DNA of 13,027 nucleotides from Baffinella frigidus (Eukaryota > Cryptophyceae > Cryptomonadales > Baffinellaceae). Each line of letters starts with the position of its first letter. The first letter of the stretch is position 1. The notes beneath the pieces were generated by a model. The model made no database searches. It saw only the letters and a list, made by a program, of their open reading frames with translations, and had not been told where the DNA came from. Shown in pieces: positions 1 through 7,202 of this stretch. A program made the position numbers and the translations under genes. The stretch is taken from NCBI GenBank assembly GCA_026770585.1, contig MU647016.1, forward strand, positions 174,440-187,466. The letters run 5' to 3'.

Positions 1-212
1 CTCAACACTCAACACTCAACACTCAACACTCAACACTCAACACTCATCACTCATCACTCAACACTCAACACTCAACACTCAACACTCAACACTCATCACT
101 CAACACTTATCACTCAACCCTCAACACTCAACACTCAACACTCAACACTCAAAACTAAACGCTTCTAAACACTGGACACTCAACACTCAACACTGAACAC
201 TAAACACTCAAC
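1..212. repeat. CTCAACA heptamer satellite
   Basis: A tandem 7-bp repeat, CTCAACA, runs from the left edge with occasional variants (CTCATCA, CTTATCA, CTGAACA, CTAAACA) and decays by about position 212. It reads TGTTGAG on the other strand, so it resembles the TTGAGGG variants of the telomere-like repeats elsewhere in the window. It continues off the left edge, so its full length is unknown. It has no coding potential. Confidence 0.95.
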
Positions 213-660
213 ACCAAACAATCAGGAGATGCTGGGCAAGCTCCGTGCCAAGCTCGCCCGCACCCACCAAACTGCGTAGACTTGTGTATCACTCAACTCA
301 AGGCTTAAGGGCCTACCTAAGACCTGTTTCGAGAGTAATAAAGAAAAAGAAGCACCCACCAAACCGCGTGACCGAAGAGGGTAGGTGATGCTGGCACTGT
401 TGGGATCAGTCAAGGTCTCTCTTTCACCGACCCGCCTCCATGTAGCGTCCGTAGGAGAGAGGGCTGCGTGGACGAGGCTCTGTTGGGATCAGTCAAGGTC
501 TCTCGCATACACATGGTCACGTGATCACAGGATAGGTCCTGCTAGAAATGCACGATTCTTTATTGTTGAACATCATCATCCGTTGCGTGTACACCAATAC
601 AGTGGTCTACGGAAGGGATTCGTTAATAACCCATCAGCGATAAGACATACGACGCTACAG
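213..660. other. No gene; short direct repeats
   Basis: No convincing gene. A 25-bp sequence occurs twice without change at 397-421 and 480-504 (core GTTGGGATCAGTCAAGG). A shorter repeat, CACCCACCAAAC, occurs near 260 and 355. The stretch around 276-345 is a diverged inverted copy of about 1310-1400; both contain ACTCTCGA and CTTGAGTTGAGTGAT or its complement. The small open frames here have no recognisable domain. Confidence 0.6.
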
Positions 661-852
661 TAGGCAACCTGTAGGGGCATAGGGGGGTTCCTACGGATAA
701 GGTAACGAAAACTCGGGCATTTCCTGCCCGAAAATCACTTGGTAGCCCGCTGTGTGGACAAGACGTGCATGCATGACCACACAGGCACACGAGCACCACC
801 CATGTGGTGCTCAAGGCCGCCCCCACCACTGCTCGAGCGCACAAGGGTACAG

Positions 853-971
853 GGGTACCTCGCTCATAAGAAAGCGCCCCCCTCCCCAGAATCACCATCG
901 GGCCCCACATGTAGGCATATGCCTACTGTAGGGTCCTAGGGGGAAGGGGCTTTCTTATAAGCGAGGTACCC
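853..971. mobile_element. Fold-back element with palindromic core
   Basis: Left arm 853-881 and right arm about 947-971 are inverted copies (GGGTACCTCGCT against AGCGAGGTACCC) with a few mismatches. The loop holds a second, inner inverted repeat around the perfect palindrome TAGGCATATGCCTA (912-925). The shape is that of a non-autonomous fold-back or MITE. The loop words ACTGTAGGGTCCTAGG resemble the interior of the 104-bp element at 1032-1136. I see no transposase. Confidence 0.7.
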
Positions 972-1031
972 TTCCACCTCCCATCCAAGAAACGACCCCC
1001 CCCGCGGGACCACAGTATGGCTCTGGGCATC

Positions 1032-1136
1032 TATCCCTTAAGTGGCGAGAGGTTCGAATTCGACCCCCAAGAGGTCCTAGGAAGGTCCTCGGACCCTACG
1101 GTAGGGCGTATGCGCCTACTCGCCACGTGAGGGATA
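1032..1136 (+). mobile_element. 104-bp TIR element, copy a
   Basis: The ends are inverted repeats: TATCCCTTAAGTGGCGAG on the left and CTCGCCACGTGAGGGATA on the right. The interior aligns along its length with copies at 6804-6907 (same strand) and 7203-7306 (opposite strand), sharing CCCTACGGTAGGGCGTATG. Just inside the left end lies a small imperfect stem-loop around GGTTCGAATTCGACC. Its position is conserved between copies but its sequence is not. It is probably a non-autonomous DNA transposon (MITE). Confidence 0.8.
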
Positions 1137-1162
1137 AGGGATAGGCCTACCCACTCAGAAGG

Positions 1163-1470
1163 CTACAATGACCTCTGGCCCCTGGATACTCGGGGGTAAC
1201 GTGACCCTTGCCAATACAAAATTGAGAAAAGGCTCACATTCCGGTGCAAAAGTGGCCTTCTAAGCAGTGTGGGGTCGTAGGGGTCGCAGGTGCAGTAAGG
1301 CCATGCTTCCTTTCTTTTTGTTCTTCCCTTCTTTAATACTCTCGATACAGGCCCTAAATCAGGCCCTTTAGCTTTGAGTTGAGTGATGCAATAGTCTATG
1401 AGCATTCAGAACGCTTCCTTTCGGATCACATCAGGCCCCCTAGTGCAGAAGGATCGCGGCATTGTGGCTC
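1163..1470 (-). repeat. Inverted copy of dispersed repeat block
   Basis: Positions about 1410-1465 are an inverted copy of about 5350-5410; both contain CTTCCTTTCGGATCACATCA or its complement and a GCAGAAGGAT-type end. Around 1290-1320, GGCCATGCTTCCTTTC repeats part of the same unit. The stretch also holds the inverted counterpart of 276-345. It is a mosaic of decayed dispersed repeats. The 80-residue leftward open frame here matches no domain I know. Confidence 0.6.
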
Positions 1471-1487
1471 GCAACGCCCCTGTCGTG

Positions 1488-1586
1488 TGAGGACCGGGTC
1501 CGGGATGGGCCCGCCTCAGTCGACCTAATGGCCCAACCTGGGAGCCCTTTTCCCCTGAGGCGGGCCCATCCCGGACCCGGTCCTCA
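1488..1586. repeat. Perfect 32-bp inverted repeat (hairpin)
   Basis: The arms 1488-1519 and 1555-1586 are perfect complements over 32 bp, separated by a 35-bp loop. The arms are GC-rich (contain GGACCGGGTCCGGGATGGGC). Perfect arms mean the structure is recent or maintained. It could be a fold-back element, or an RNA hairpin if transcribed. No flanking gene or target duplication was identified. Confidence 0.9.
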
Positions 1587-1799
1587 GAGGTCAAGCGGCC
1601 TCTTGAACGTGTCAATCCTTTTGAAAGTGTCTCGTGGGGAGCGTTTCTGGAGCAGGTCCCCCCTCATGGTCGAAACGTTCGTAGGAGGGGGAGATCCCAC
1701 AAAAACGCCGGATTGAGTCCCGTGTAGGATGACCGGAAAGACCCCGTGTAGGATGACCCGCGTAGGAGTGACTTTACCCCCAGACGCCCCTCCGAGGCG
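1587..1799. other. No gene; minor repeats
   Basis: Nothing gene-like. A 15-bp word, CCGTGTAGGATGACC, is repeated at 1720-1734 and 1744-1758. A weak inverted pair, GAGCGTTTC with GAAACGTTC, lies around 1639-1680. Confidence 0.5.
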
Positions 1800-1819
1800 C
1801 TTGTCGAGGGCCAGCCTCT

Positions 1820-1915
1820 TGAGCTGTTTGGGGTTTGGGTATCAGGGTTTTACGTTTGTGGTTGAGCCTTTGGGGTGCTGGGTTGAAGGTTGAGGGTTGA
1901 GGGATTAGGGAAACC
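1820..1915. repeat. Degenerate telomere-like tract (G-rich top strand)
   Basis: Runs of TTGAGGG, GTTTGGG and TTAGGG-like words lie on the plus strand. They are degenerate forms of the TTTAGGG-type repeat and too mutated to be a functional telomere. Confidence 0.65.
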
Positions 1916-2530
1916 GTGTCTCCCCGCATGAGCGTGATCGGAAGGTTCAGGCGCGATTCGCCCCGCATCAACGGGGTAGGTGGGGCCCTGTGGAGGAGAA
2001 GGTTATGACATGCCCGTAAAGACACGAACTCTTGAGTGTTGCAGAGCGGAACCTGGGTTTTAGATATAAAGCCACTTTTGAAATCGTCCAAGCCTTCCCC
2101 GTGGGTTAGTTAGCTTGTCCTACTGAACGAGACACTAGTTTCCATATCTACCCTCCGGGGTGGTAGCGGGCTGTTTAAGCCCTCCGGTCTCGACGCATAT
2201 CTCCCCCTAGCATGAAGCGGTCGTGTTTGTCAATTTATCAAACCTCGCTTACCCCCGAAAGGAAGAGCACCTGTGGAGGCGGCGCCGTCCCTCGTCTGGC
2301 AGGGTGATGATCCCTGCTAGGGACCAGTGTTCAGAATTTATTTCATTGTCCCTGCTAGGGTCTAGGGTTTAGAAACTTTTTCATTCTTTAGAAACTATTT
2401 CAGTGTAAACGAGCGAGCGCAGTTCGCTCGATGTGTCCGACTATGGTGGGAGTACAAACAACCAAATAGATCTAAAGGGTCTCTCTTACCACCCCCCCAA
2501 CACTGAAAATTGAGATTTGCTCCACTTGGG
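1916..2530. other. No gene identified; palindromic words
   Basis: No gene can be supported. Small features: the palindromic word CCCTGCTAGGG twice (2312-2322 and 2350-2360), a repeated TTAGAAACT, a hairpin CGAGCGA/TCGCTCG near 2410-2430, and small stem-loops near 2151-2196. CCACTTGGGAGGGCT at 2522-2536 equals the right end of the fold-back at 10716-10856, so it is probably a solo fragment of that family. Confidence 0.5.
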
Positions 2531-2536
2531 AGGGCT

Positions 2537-2592
2537 TGAGAGTTGAGGGTTGAGGGTTGAGGGTTTGGGATTTAGGGTTTCTGGTTTAGGAG
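2537..2592. repeat. Short telomere-like tract
   Basis: TTGAGGG, TTTGGGA and TTTAGGG words in tandem, G-rich on the plus strand. It directly follows the CCACTTGGGAGGGCT fragment. Confidence 0.65.
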
Positions 2593-2613
2593 GTGGGGAC
2601 TGGGTCTCTCTTC

Positions 2614-2684
2614 CTAACTACTGTACTAGCTAAGAACGCGGGCTTAGGAGCCTTGATGGCTACCGTAGTAGATATCGTATTACC
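2614..2684 (+). repeat. Dispersed repeat R1, copy 1
   Basis: About 71 bp that reappears at 6261-6333 in the same orientation with about ten differences (shared words AAGAACGCGGGC, ATATCGTATTACC). Similarity stops sharply at ATTACC, after which the two loci differ. Read on the minus strand, both copies stay open and give similar peptides (NTI-TT-AI-AP pattern). That could mean a decayed coding family or simply chance. Confidence 0.7.
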
Positions 2685-2934
2685 GGCGACCTTCCCGAGG
2701 AGGTCCTCGCCGCCGCTGCGGTTGTGCGTCGCTCCGGGCGCGATCCAGATCGACCCTGGTCACCGAAGCTTTAAATTTCTCAAGTTGACATCCTGGTGTG
2801 TGAGCCACAAATCTGTAAACTTGGCCCGAAAAGGAGCCCGGTCTCACCACATTGGAGAAACCAAATCCGACTGAGACAGAGCTCCATGCTCGCTTTCGGC
2901 TCAAATGCATGGGAGTATCCACGGAAGGGCGAGG
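2685..2934. other. Unique GC-rich insert, unassigned
   Basis: The segment about 2685-2760 is GC-rich and sits between dispersed repeats. It stays open in more than one frame, for example PEEVLAAAAVVRRSG on plus and IWIAPGATHNRSGGEDLLGK on minus. Neither frame resembles a family I recognise, and the candidate splice sites are weak. The rest, to 2934, shows nothing. Confidence 0.3.
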
Positions 2935-2979
2935 TGTCCGCATATGTTGGGAGCATTCAAAACCTCAAGGCCCTAGAGG
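2935..2979 (+). repeat. Dispersed repeat R3, diverged copy
   Basis: A copy of the unit with core TATGTTGGGAGC followed by AAAACCT-AGG. Better copies start at 5433, 5483, 5559 and 6441. TTCTAGCTAGGAG follows near 3000 and also follows the 5559 copy, so they share a longer parent repeat. Confidence 0.65.
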
Positions 2980-3067
2980 GCCCCTCGCAGCAGCGCATTT
3001 TCTAGCTAGGAGATTGATGGGTCGGCACGGATGCGGAGATTAGGGGTGGGGGGGGGGGCTCGCCCAC

Positions 3068-3586
3068 CGAGGCCCATCAGCGCAGGAACGAACGAGGGGT
3101 CCAGCTTGAGGCTCTCTTTGAAGAGGTCTACCGCGGTTTTGATGTCTCCTGCGCGGGCGGTGGGGGGGGCACCGTTTACGGCCCCCCTTGGGAGAGAGAT
3201 AATTTATTGATTACAAGACCAGCATGACCACATTCTGAGACCCCCTGCGGGTTTTTTGGAAGTACAAGGATCTAGAGTTCTCTCACACACTACACGTTGT
3301 TGTAGAACGGAGGGGGGTAGGCGGGAGCGAACCTGCCCGTTTCTTCGCCACGCCGAGGTTGTAAAGCCTCTCCTGCGGGACGGGATGGTGCGGATAAGTG
3401 AGGCCTCTGCAGCAAATGCCAGGAGTCGCGGGGTTTGAGAGGCACCGTCATTGATGTACCTAGGGTTTGACGGTCTCTGGATGGATGCTCGTAACGTCAC
3501 CCCAGACCTTCACCTGGAGGGGGTCGTACCTTGCTGAGCGGCTGCGATGTGTCGTTGGCTGGAGGGCCCTCATCGATATTGATCAT
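3068..3586 (-). CDS. TPR-repeat protein gene (split, partial)
   Basis: No enzyme function can be read. The product is a tetratricopeptide-repeat protein, a helical scaffold for protein-protein contacts. Exon 3333-3372 (40 nt, preceded by CCCGCAG) encodes ERLYNLGVAKKRA and ends in phase 1. Exon 3068-3148 (81 nt, preceded by CGCGCAG) starts in phase 1 and continues GDIKTAVDLFKESLKLDPSF. Joined, they give one exact 34-residue TPR with L4, Y5, L7, G8, G15, A20, F24, S27 and P32, then the start of the next unit (AL-GLG). The donors are CAG|GTTCGC and TCG|GTGGGC. The intron 3149-3332 is mostly repeat R2. A possible first exon is 3530-3586 (MINIDEG..., 19 codons, AAG|GTACGA, phase 0); this start is weakly supported. 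An alternative upstream exon lies near 3510 (VKVWGDV). Downstream exons, below 3068, were not found. Confidence is high for the two TPR exons and low for the start. Confidence 0.72.
3191..3312 (-). repeat. Repeat R2 copy 1, inside TPR-gene intron
   Basis: On the minus strand this 122-bp segment matches 10066-10185 (plus) at about 92% by eye, and is identical over the last 44 bp or so. It makes up two thirds of the 184-nt intron 3149-3332. Its 3' end, ATTATCTCTCTCC, is a polypyrimidine tract ahead of the acceptor. The other copy also lies just upstream of a 3' splice site, in transcription orientation. It behaves like an introner-like intron core. Confidence 0.8.
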
Positions 3587-3657
3587 CGGGCGATGCTCTG
3601 GTGGCTTTCTCGCCACTGGCCCCCGCCAACCTAATCCCCTTCCCCTGCCGCCGCCCC
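3587..3657. promoter_or_regulatory. Possible bidirectional promoter
   Basis: Only 71 bp separate the proposed leftward ATG (3586) from the proposed rightward ATG (3658). The stretch is C-rich with CCGCC words and no TATA box. It is called only from the head-to-head layout, and it fails if either start is wrong. Confidence 0.2.
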
Positions 3658-3795
3658 ATGGCATCTCTGCTCCTCCGGCGGATTTTTCACTCCCCATCTC
3701 GCTTCCGCGTCAGACCGACGCCTTCGCGTGATTCTGGTCAGGAGGACAGCTTCTCCGACACCTCCAGAGAGGCACGCAGCGAGGGCGAGAGAGAG
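3658..3795 (+). CDS. Possible first exon with organelle presequence
   Basis: The frame starts at CCCCATGG, a good eukaryotic start context. It runs 46 codons to GAG|GTGGGT, a usable 5' splice site, in phase 0. The N terminus MASLLLRRIFHSPSRFRVRP is rich in Arg, Ser and hydrophobic residues and free of acidic residues, as in mitochondrial or plastid targeting peptides. It then turns acidic and serine-rich (EDSFSDTSRE). Unspliced, the frame stops at 3841-3843 after 62 codons. No later exon was found nearby. It could belong to the rightward pseudouridine synthase gene, which also uses phase 0 and would plausibly be organellar, but 6 kb and a leftward gene lie between them. It may equally be a chance frame. 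Confidence 0.3.
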
Positions 3796-4081
3796 GTGGG
3801 TGCGCCCTTCGCGAGATTAAGATCGAAAAATCCTTCAACTTGACCTGAAACCTCTTTTGATCCTTTTTTCTTCAAGTCTGGATTTTGGTTTTTGACCAGT
3901 CTCGTTTGTGGTCGCCGCAAAGATCTGCGTTTTGATGGAATTGATGAAGATGGTGGTGTGGTGTGATCTTGACGGAATGTTGTTGTTTCTAACGCTTGAA
4001 TCGCCCCCCACTTTTCTGAAGTCCGTACATTGGGGGAAACCCCTACACAACCACATTTCTTTCCTTTTCGTTTTTGGTGTC
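3796..4081. other. No gene; T-rich stretch with repeat word
   Basis: Nothing gene-like on either strand. CTGGATTTTGGTTTTTGACC followed by AGTCTCGT (3879-3905) recurs in a small tandem array at 5922-5994. ATTGGGGGAAACCCCTACA at 4029-4047 recurs, with one change, at 5176-5194. Both recurrences keep the same orientation. Confidence 0.5.
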
Positions 4082-4844
4082 TAAGGCCACTTCTTATAGG
4101 AGTCCTAGGGCAGTGAAAATGAAAAATCGGGCCCTGGTTTTTCATTGTCGCCCTCTTATGGCACTGAATACTCAGGAATTAGGCCTCGAAATTCCTGAGT
4201 GTGCCTTAATCCTGAAGAATTGGGCCCGATTCCTGAGGATTTGCCTCCCAATTCTTCTTATTGACACTTATTGCACTTCTGAAAAATTGGGATCAATTTT
4301 TAAATTAAAAGTGTCCTGGGGCGGCGGCCCCTGGCTCCGCGCATGGGCCCGTCCGGCCCGAGCGGCCAGGCCGGAATCGACGAGCAAGACCACCAGCTAG
4401 GGGCGGGCGCCCAAGAGCGGGTCCGCCAGCGCGGCCCCCGCGCGTGGTTGCCGGGATCCTGGCGCCTTGTCGCGATCTGTGCCCAGGGCACGCGCAGCAC
4501 GGCCATGTTCCGGCGACGGCGGCGGCACGGCTTGCTCTCGGGCATAGAAGGCACGGATTAGCGCCGTATGACGCCTTGATCCCCCTGCTGGCTTCCCGGA
4601 CGGCGGAGCTATCCCCAGCCCCAGCCCCAGGCCCTCGCCATTTCGCTTTCGGTCTTTTCGTCGAGGTTTATTTGACTTCCCGCCATTTTCTGAGTGTGGA
4701 TATCGCGGTTTTTGAATCCACTTGTCGCCATAAGTGGCCGCAATTCTTCATTTCCCTTACAAGAGGGCACACTGAAAAGTGCCCAATCAGAAATTTCACC
4801 GATTTCTGACTTTTCATTTTCATTTTCTTACAAGAAGTGGCCTA
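4082..4844. mobile_element. ~760-bp element: TIRs, hairpin strings, GC core
   Basis: The ends are inverted repeats: TAAGGCCACTTCTTATAGG (4082-4100) and CTTACAAGAAGTGGCCTA (4827-4844). Both subterminal zones carry strings of short stem-loops: 4118-4146, 4170-4200 (11-bp perfect stem), 4208-4241 and 4247-4291 on the left; 4696-4721, 4718-4737, 4765-4784 and 4788-4808 on the right. The end motif recurs inside as CCCTCTTATGG and CTTACAAGAGGG. The core (about 4315-4625) is strongly GC-rich, unlike its flanks. It stays open in long stretches in several frames but has no transposase motif I can see. The best reading is a non-autonomous DNA transposon with subterminal repeats, possibly carrying captured host DNA. 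No target duplication was confirmed. Confidence 0.6.
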
Positions 4845-4900
4845 ACTCATTTCACCTCACCCCCCCACACAATCCCTCTCACCTTGTGGGGTATTCGTGA

Positions 4901-5196
4901 TTGAAGCTCTTAAACTTCAACCATGGGATACCATGAGCCTCAAAGGAGGCTGACTTGGGTTCGATGCGTGTAAGTGAGCATGGGAGAGGTGTCACATACC
5001 TTCACCCACCCCAACAGAGCCACCCTGTATCCCCTCTTCACGAGCCTCTGCACTGGAGAGCGAAACGCAATCCGAAAGCAAAAATGCTTTCCCTGCAGAT
5101 CCCTTCTACGGAACGGCGTGTCGTTGGGCTACGTGGGGCGAAATTAAAACCTAAAGGACCTAAAGGACTTCCGTAATTGGGGGAAACCTCTACATG
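4901..5196 (+). repeat. Dispersed repeat block, first copy
   Basis: The stretch GATGGGATACCATGGGC-type at 4901-4960 recurs at 5224-5280 (shared GGGATACCATG), so 4901-5196 and 5224-5640 are diverged direct copies. This copy holds AACCTAAAGGACCTAAAGGA near 5147, a word also found near 6467. It ends with ATTGGGGGAAACCTCTACA. The GGGTTCGATGCG near 4958 resembles a pol III B box, but I cannot fold a tRNA around it. Confidence 0.6.
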
Positions 5197-5223
5197 CGTT
5201 TGGTTTGACATCTGAGGAATCCG

Positions 5224-5640
5224 TGGTTGGAGCTCCTGTGAGCTTAAAGATGGGATACCATGGGCTTTCAGCCGACTTGCTTTATCCTGGTGTGCGTGCG
5301 AGCAAGATCCTCTGGATTACCTCAGCGCCCGATGAGGATACCCTTTAGCCGGTTGCTGCCGCAATCCTTCTACACCGGGGGGCTTGATGTGATCCGAAAG
5401 GAAGCATGGTCTTTCTGCAGGATAAGTTCCGGTGTCCGCCTATGTTGGGAGCTCGAAGAACCTCCAGGACCTAAAGTTCCAGTGTCCGCCTATGTTGGGA
5501 GCTCGAAGAACCTACAGGACCCAAAGGAAGCATGGCTTTTCTGCAGAACAAGTTCCGGTGACCGCCTATGTTGGGAGCTCGAAAAACTTTCTAGCTAGGA
5601 GTTCGATGGGACGAGAGTTTGTGGAAAGGATTTTTGGTGG
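5224..5640 (+). repeat. Dispersed repeat block with three R3 units
   Basis: Second copy of the block. It contains three R3 units starting at 5433, 5483 and 5559, each with CCGCCTATGTTGGGAGCTCG. The first two are 50 bp apart; the third follows a GGAAGCATGGCTTTTCTGCAG spacer. That spacer word also appears at 5400-5420 and, inverted, near 1300-1430. Near 5629 the word TTGGTGGCTGGCCACCAA forms a small palindrome. The open frames through the repeats (76-112 residues) reflect the repeat unit and have no domain. Confidence 0.7.
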
Positions 5641-5669
5641 CTGGCCACCAAGAATCGTTTAGAAAGAGA

Positions 5670-5812
5670 CGTTTAGGGATTAGGGATGAGGGTTTAGGGT
5701 TAAGGGTTAAGGGTTAAGGGTTAAGGGTTGAGGGTTGAGGGTGTAGGTTTGAGGGTTTAGGGTTTAGGGTCTCAGTTTAGGGTCTTTCAGTGTTTAGGGT
5801 TTAAAGGATAGG
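5670..5812. repeat. Telomere-like tract (TTAAGGG/TTTAGGG)
   Basis: Tandem TTAAGGG, TTGAGGG and TTTAGGG words with the G-rich strand on plus. It is degenerate and interstitial. Confidence 0.75.
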
Positions 5813-5921
5813 GGTGTGGCCGACGAATTCCAGCGAAGGCCACCAATTATTGTTTTGGTTAGAGAACCCATAAACTGGCATTTTTATGATGCATGCATCA
5901 CTTCTAGCCGGAGTTGACGTG

Positions 5922-5994
5922 CTGGATTTTTGGTGTTTGACCAGTCTCGTTTTTTTGGTGTTTGACCAGTCTCGTATCTCGTGACCAGTCTCGT
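5922..5994 (+). repeat. Short tandem array, ~24-bp unit
   Basis: Unit TTTTTGGTGTTTGACC + AGTCTCGT occurs at 5927-5950 and 5951-5975, then a shortened copy (GTGACCAGTCTCGT) ends at 5994. A single further copy is at 3879-3905. Confidence 0.8.
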
Positions 5995-6063
5995 TATCTA
6001 ATTATTATTACTCTTTAACAATTAGATGTAAATGTCAAGCCCTCCTCCACATGAGAACGCTAC

Positions 6064-6244
6064 AGGGGCCTATTTATATGTATTTTTTAAAAAGGCTGTA
6101 AATGTTTGTACCACGATAAGGTAAAGTAACCTGGTGCCTGGCAGAACTTATGCCAGGCGCGACGTTACTTCTATCTTATTCTGGTACACATTTGAGCATT
6201 TGTGTAGTAAAGACTTTATATGTTCGGTTTTAAACAGGCCCCTC
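6064..6244. mobile_element. 181-bp fold-back element
   Basis: The terminal AGGGGCCTATTTA (6064) pairs with TAAACAGGCCCCT (6244). The arms continue with gaps (GTACCACGATAAGGTA against CTATCTTATTCTGGTAC) to a perfect 8-bp central stem, GCCTGGCA/TGCCAGGC (6136-6143 and 6151-6158), with a 7-nt loop. It is A/T-rich, has no ORF, and is probably a MITE. Confidence 0.75.
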
Positions 6245-6260
6245 TGGCATGCTCGAGTGG

Positions 6261-6333
6261 CTAACAACTGAACTAGCCAAGAACGCGGGCCTATAGGAGC
6301 CCTGATGGCTGCCGTAGTGAATATCGTATTACC
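6261..6333 (+). repeat. Dispersed repeat R1, copy 2
   Basis: Counterpart of 2614-2684, in the same orientation. After ATTACC this copy continues into sequence with TTTTTGGTGGCTGGCC, also present near 5626, so the dispersed family has several modules that recombine. Confidence 0.7.
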
Positions 6334-6640
6334 CCACAGCGGGCTACAAAAGAATTTTTGGTGGCTGGCCCTACGGAAAAAAATAAAAGAACCTAAAGGA
6401 CCTTGCATGCAGCGGATCGTTTCTGCAGAACCAGTTCCAGTGTCTGCCTATGTTGGGAGCTCGAAAAACCTAAAGGACCTAAAGGAGGGAGACCTTTACT
6501 GATACCAACACGGACCTGATGCATCCCCCCACACGCAGGCTAGGTTTCCGCAGGACCCAGAGAGAGGGCAGGCACACTCCACAGGGTTGAAGCGGGCCCA
6601 CTGACGACAGCGCGAGAAGGTTATGAGGCTGAGGATGCCA
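6334..6640. repeat. Dispersed repeat R3 copy and unassigned sequence
   Basis: An R3 unit starts at 6441 (TGTCTGCCTATGTTGGGAGC) and ends with two AACCTAAAGGACC-type words. From about 6500 to 6640 I see nothing assignable. GAGAAGGTTATGA at 6613 also occurs near 1995. Confidence 0.55.
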
Positions 6641-7194
6641 GGTGCTCCGACATCGGTCGGTGTCTGTTTTCTTGAATCAGTACCAGCGGGTCGACTAAAC
6701 GCAAGATTTAGTCAACCCTCTGGTACTAAATTCAGAAAACGGGGGGGGCAAATCCGGTCTGTGTTCTTAAGTTTTGGTTTCTTGTCCAGATACCCCTTTC
6801 CTGTATCTCTCAAGTGGCGAGGGGGTCTATGTAGACCCAGTGACGTCCTAGGCAGGTCCTAGGGCCCTACGGTAGGGCGTATGAGCCTACTCGCAACTTG
6901 AAGGATATCCCTACGGTATTGCCCACTGTAGGATCCTATGGATCAGTCTTTAAGGGTTACTCAAGAAATCCCTTTGTAGTCCGCCGTGTGGATTCTTGCA
7001 GCCCCCTTCTAACCTCATACAGGGGTATCTGGCCTGTAAGAAACCAGAACTTAAGAGCACAGACCGGATTTGGGCCCCCCGTTTTCTTTGGTGCTTTGTC
7101 TTAATTTATTACCAGAGGGTTGACTGAATCTTGCGTTTAGTCGACCCTCTGGTACTAATTTAAGAAAACAGACACCGACCGATGTCGGAGCACC
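6641..7194. mobile_element. Large nested inverted-repeat element
   Basis: Left arm 6641-6797 and right arm 7021-7194 are long inverted copies with a few mismatches and indels (for example GGTGCTCCGACATCGGTCGG against its complement at the far end). Each arm contains a smaller hairpin of about 49 bp (6679-6727 and 7109-7156) with ends AGTACCAG and CTGGTACT around AAACGCAAGATTT. The middle holds a full copy of the 104-bp TIR element (6804-6907). GTAGTCCGCCGTGTGGA near 6977 resembles GTAGCCCGCTGTGTGGA near 741, so a relative once lay at 660-1150. Confidence 0.8.
6804..6907 (+). mobile_element. 104-bp TIR element, copy b
   Basis: Ends TATCTCTCAAGTGGCGAG and CTCGCAACTTGAAGGATA; interior GTCCTAGGGCCCTACGGTAG as in the other copies. 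The stem-loop just inside the left end is GGGTCTATGTAGACCC, a perfect 7-bp stem that differs in sequence from copies a and c. It is nested in the loop of the 6641-7194 inverted repeat. Confidence 0.8.
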
Positions 7195-7202
7195 CGTGTT
7201 CT

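Noticed and set aside
397-504. CRISPR-like spaced repeats
   Set aside because: Only two copies of the 25-bp repeat and the setting is eukaryotic. Other repeated words lack regular spacing with unique spacers.
2230-2330. Possible minus-strand exon (GIITLPDEGRRRLH) downstream of the TPR exons
   Set aside because: Splice sites are plausible and phase fits, but the peptide does not continue the TPR pattern and nothing else supports it.
3428-3519. Alternative TPR-gene exon VKVWGDVTSIHPET
   Set aside because: Good acceptor (CCCTCCAG), but it needs a weak donor ACC|GTCAAA to avoid an in-frame TAG. The 3530-3586 exon joins more simply, though neither is proven.
3738-4145. 135-residue leftward open frame
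   Set aside because: Rich in Lys, Ser and Pro without a domain, and it crosses the boundary of the transposon-like element at 4082.
4300-4809. Overlapping open frames in the GC-rich core
   Set aside because: At least three frames are open at once, as expected from base composition. None shows transposase or other motifs. Kept only as element cargo.
4901-4990. Possible tRNA or tRNA-derived SINE (GGGTTCGATGCG)
   Set aside because: Resembles a B box, but I could not find an A box at the right distance or fold acceptor and anticodon stems.
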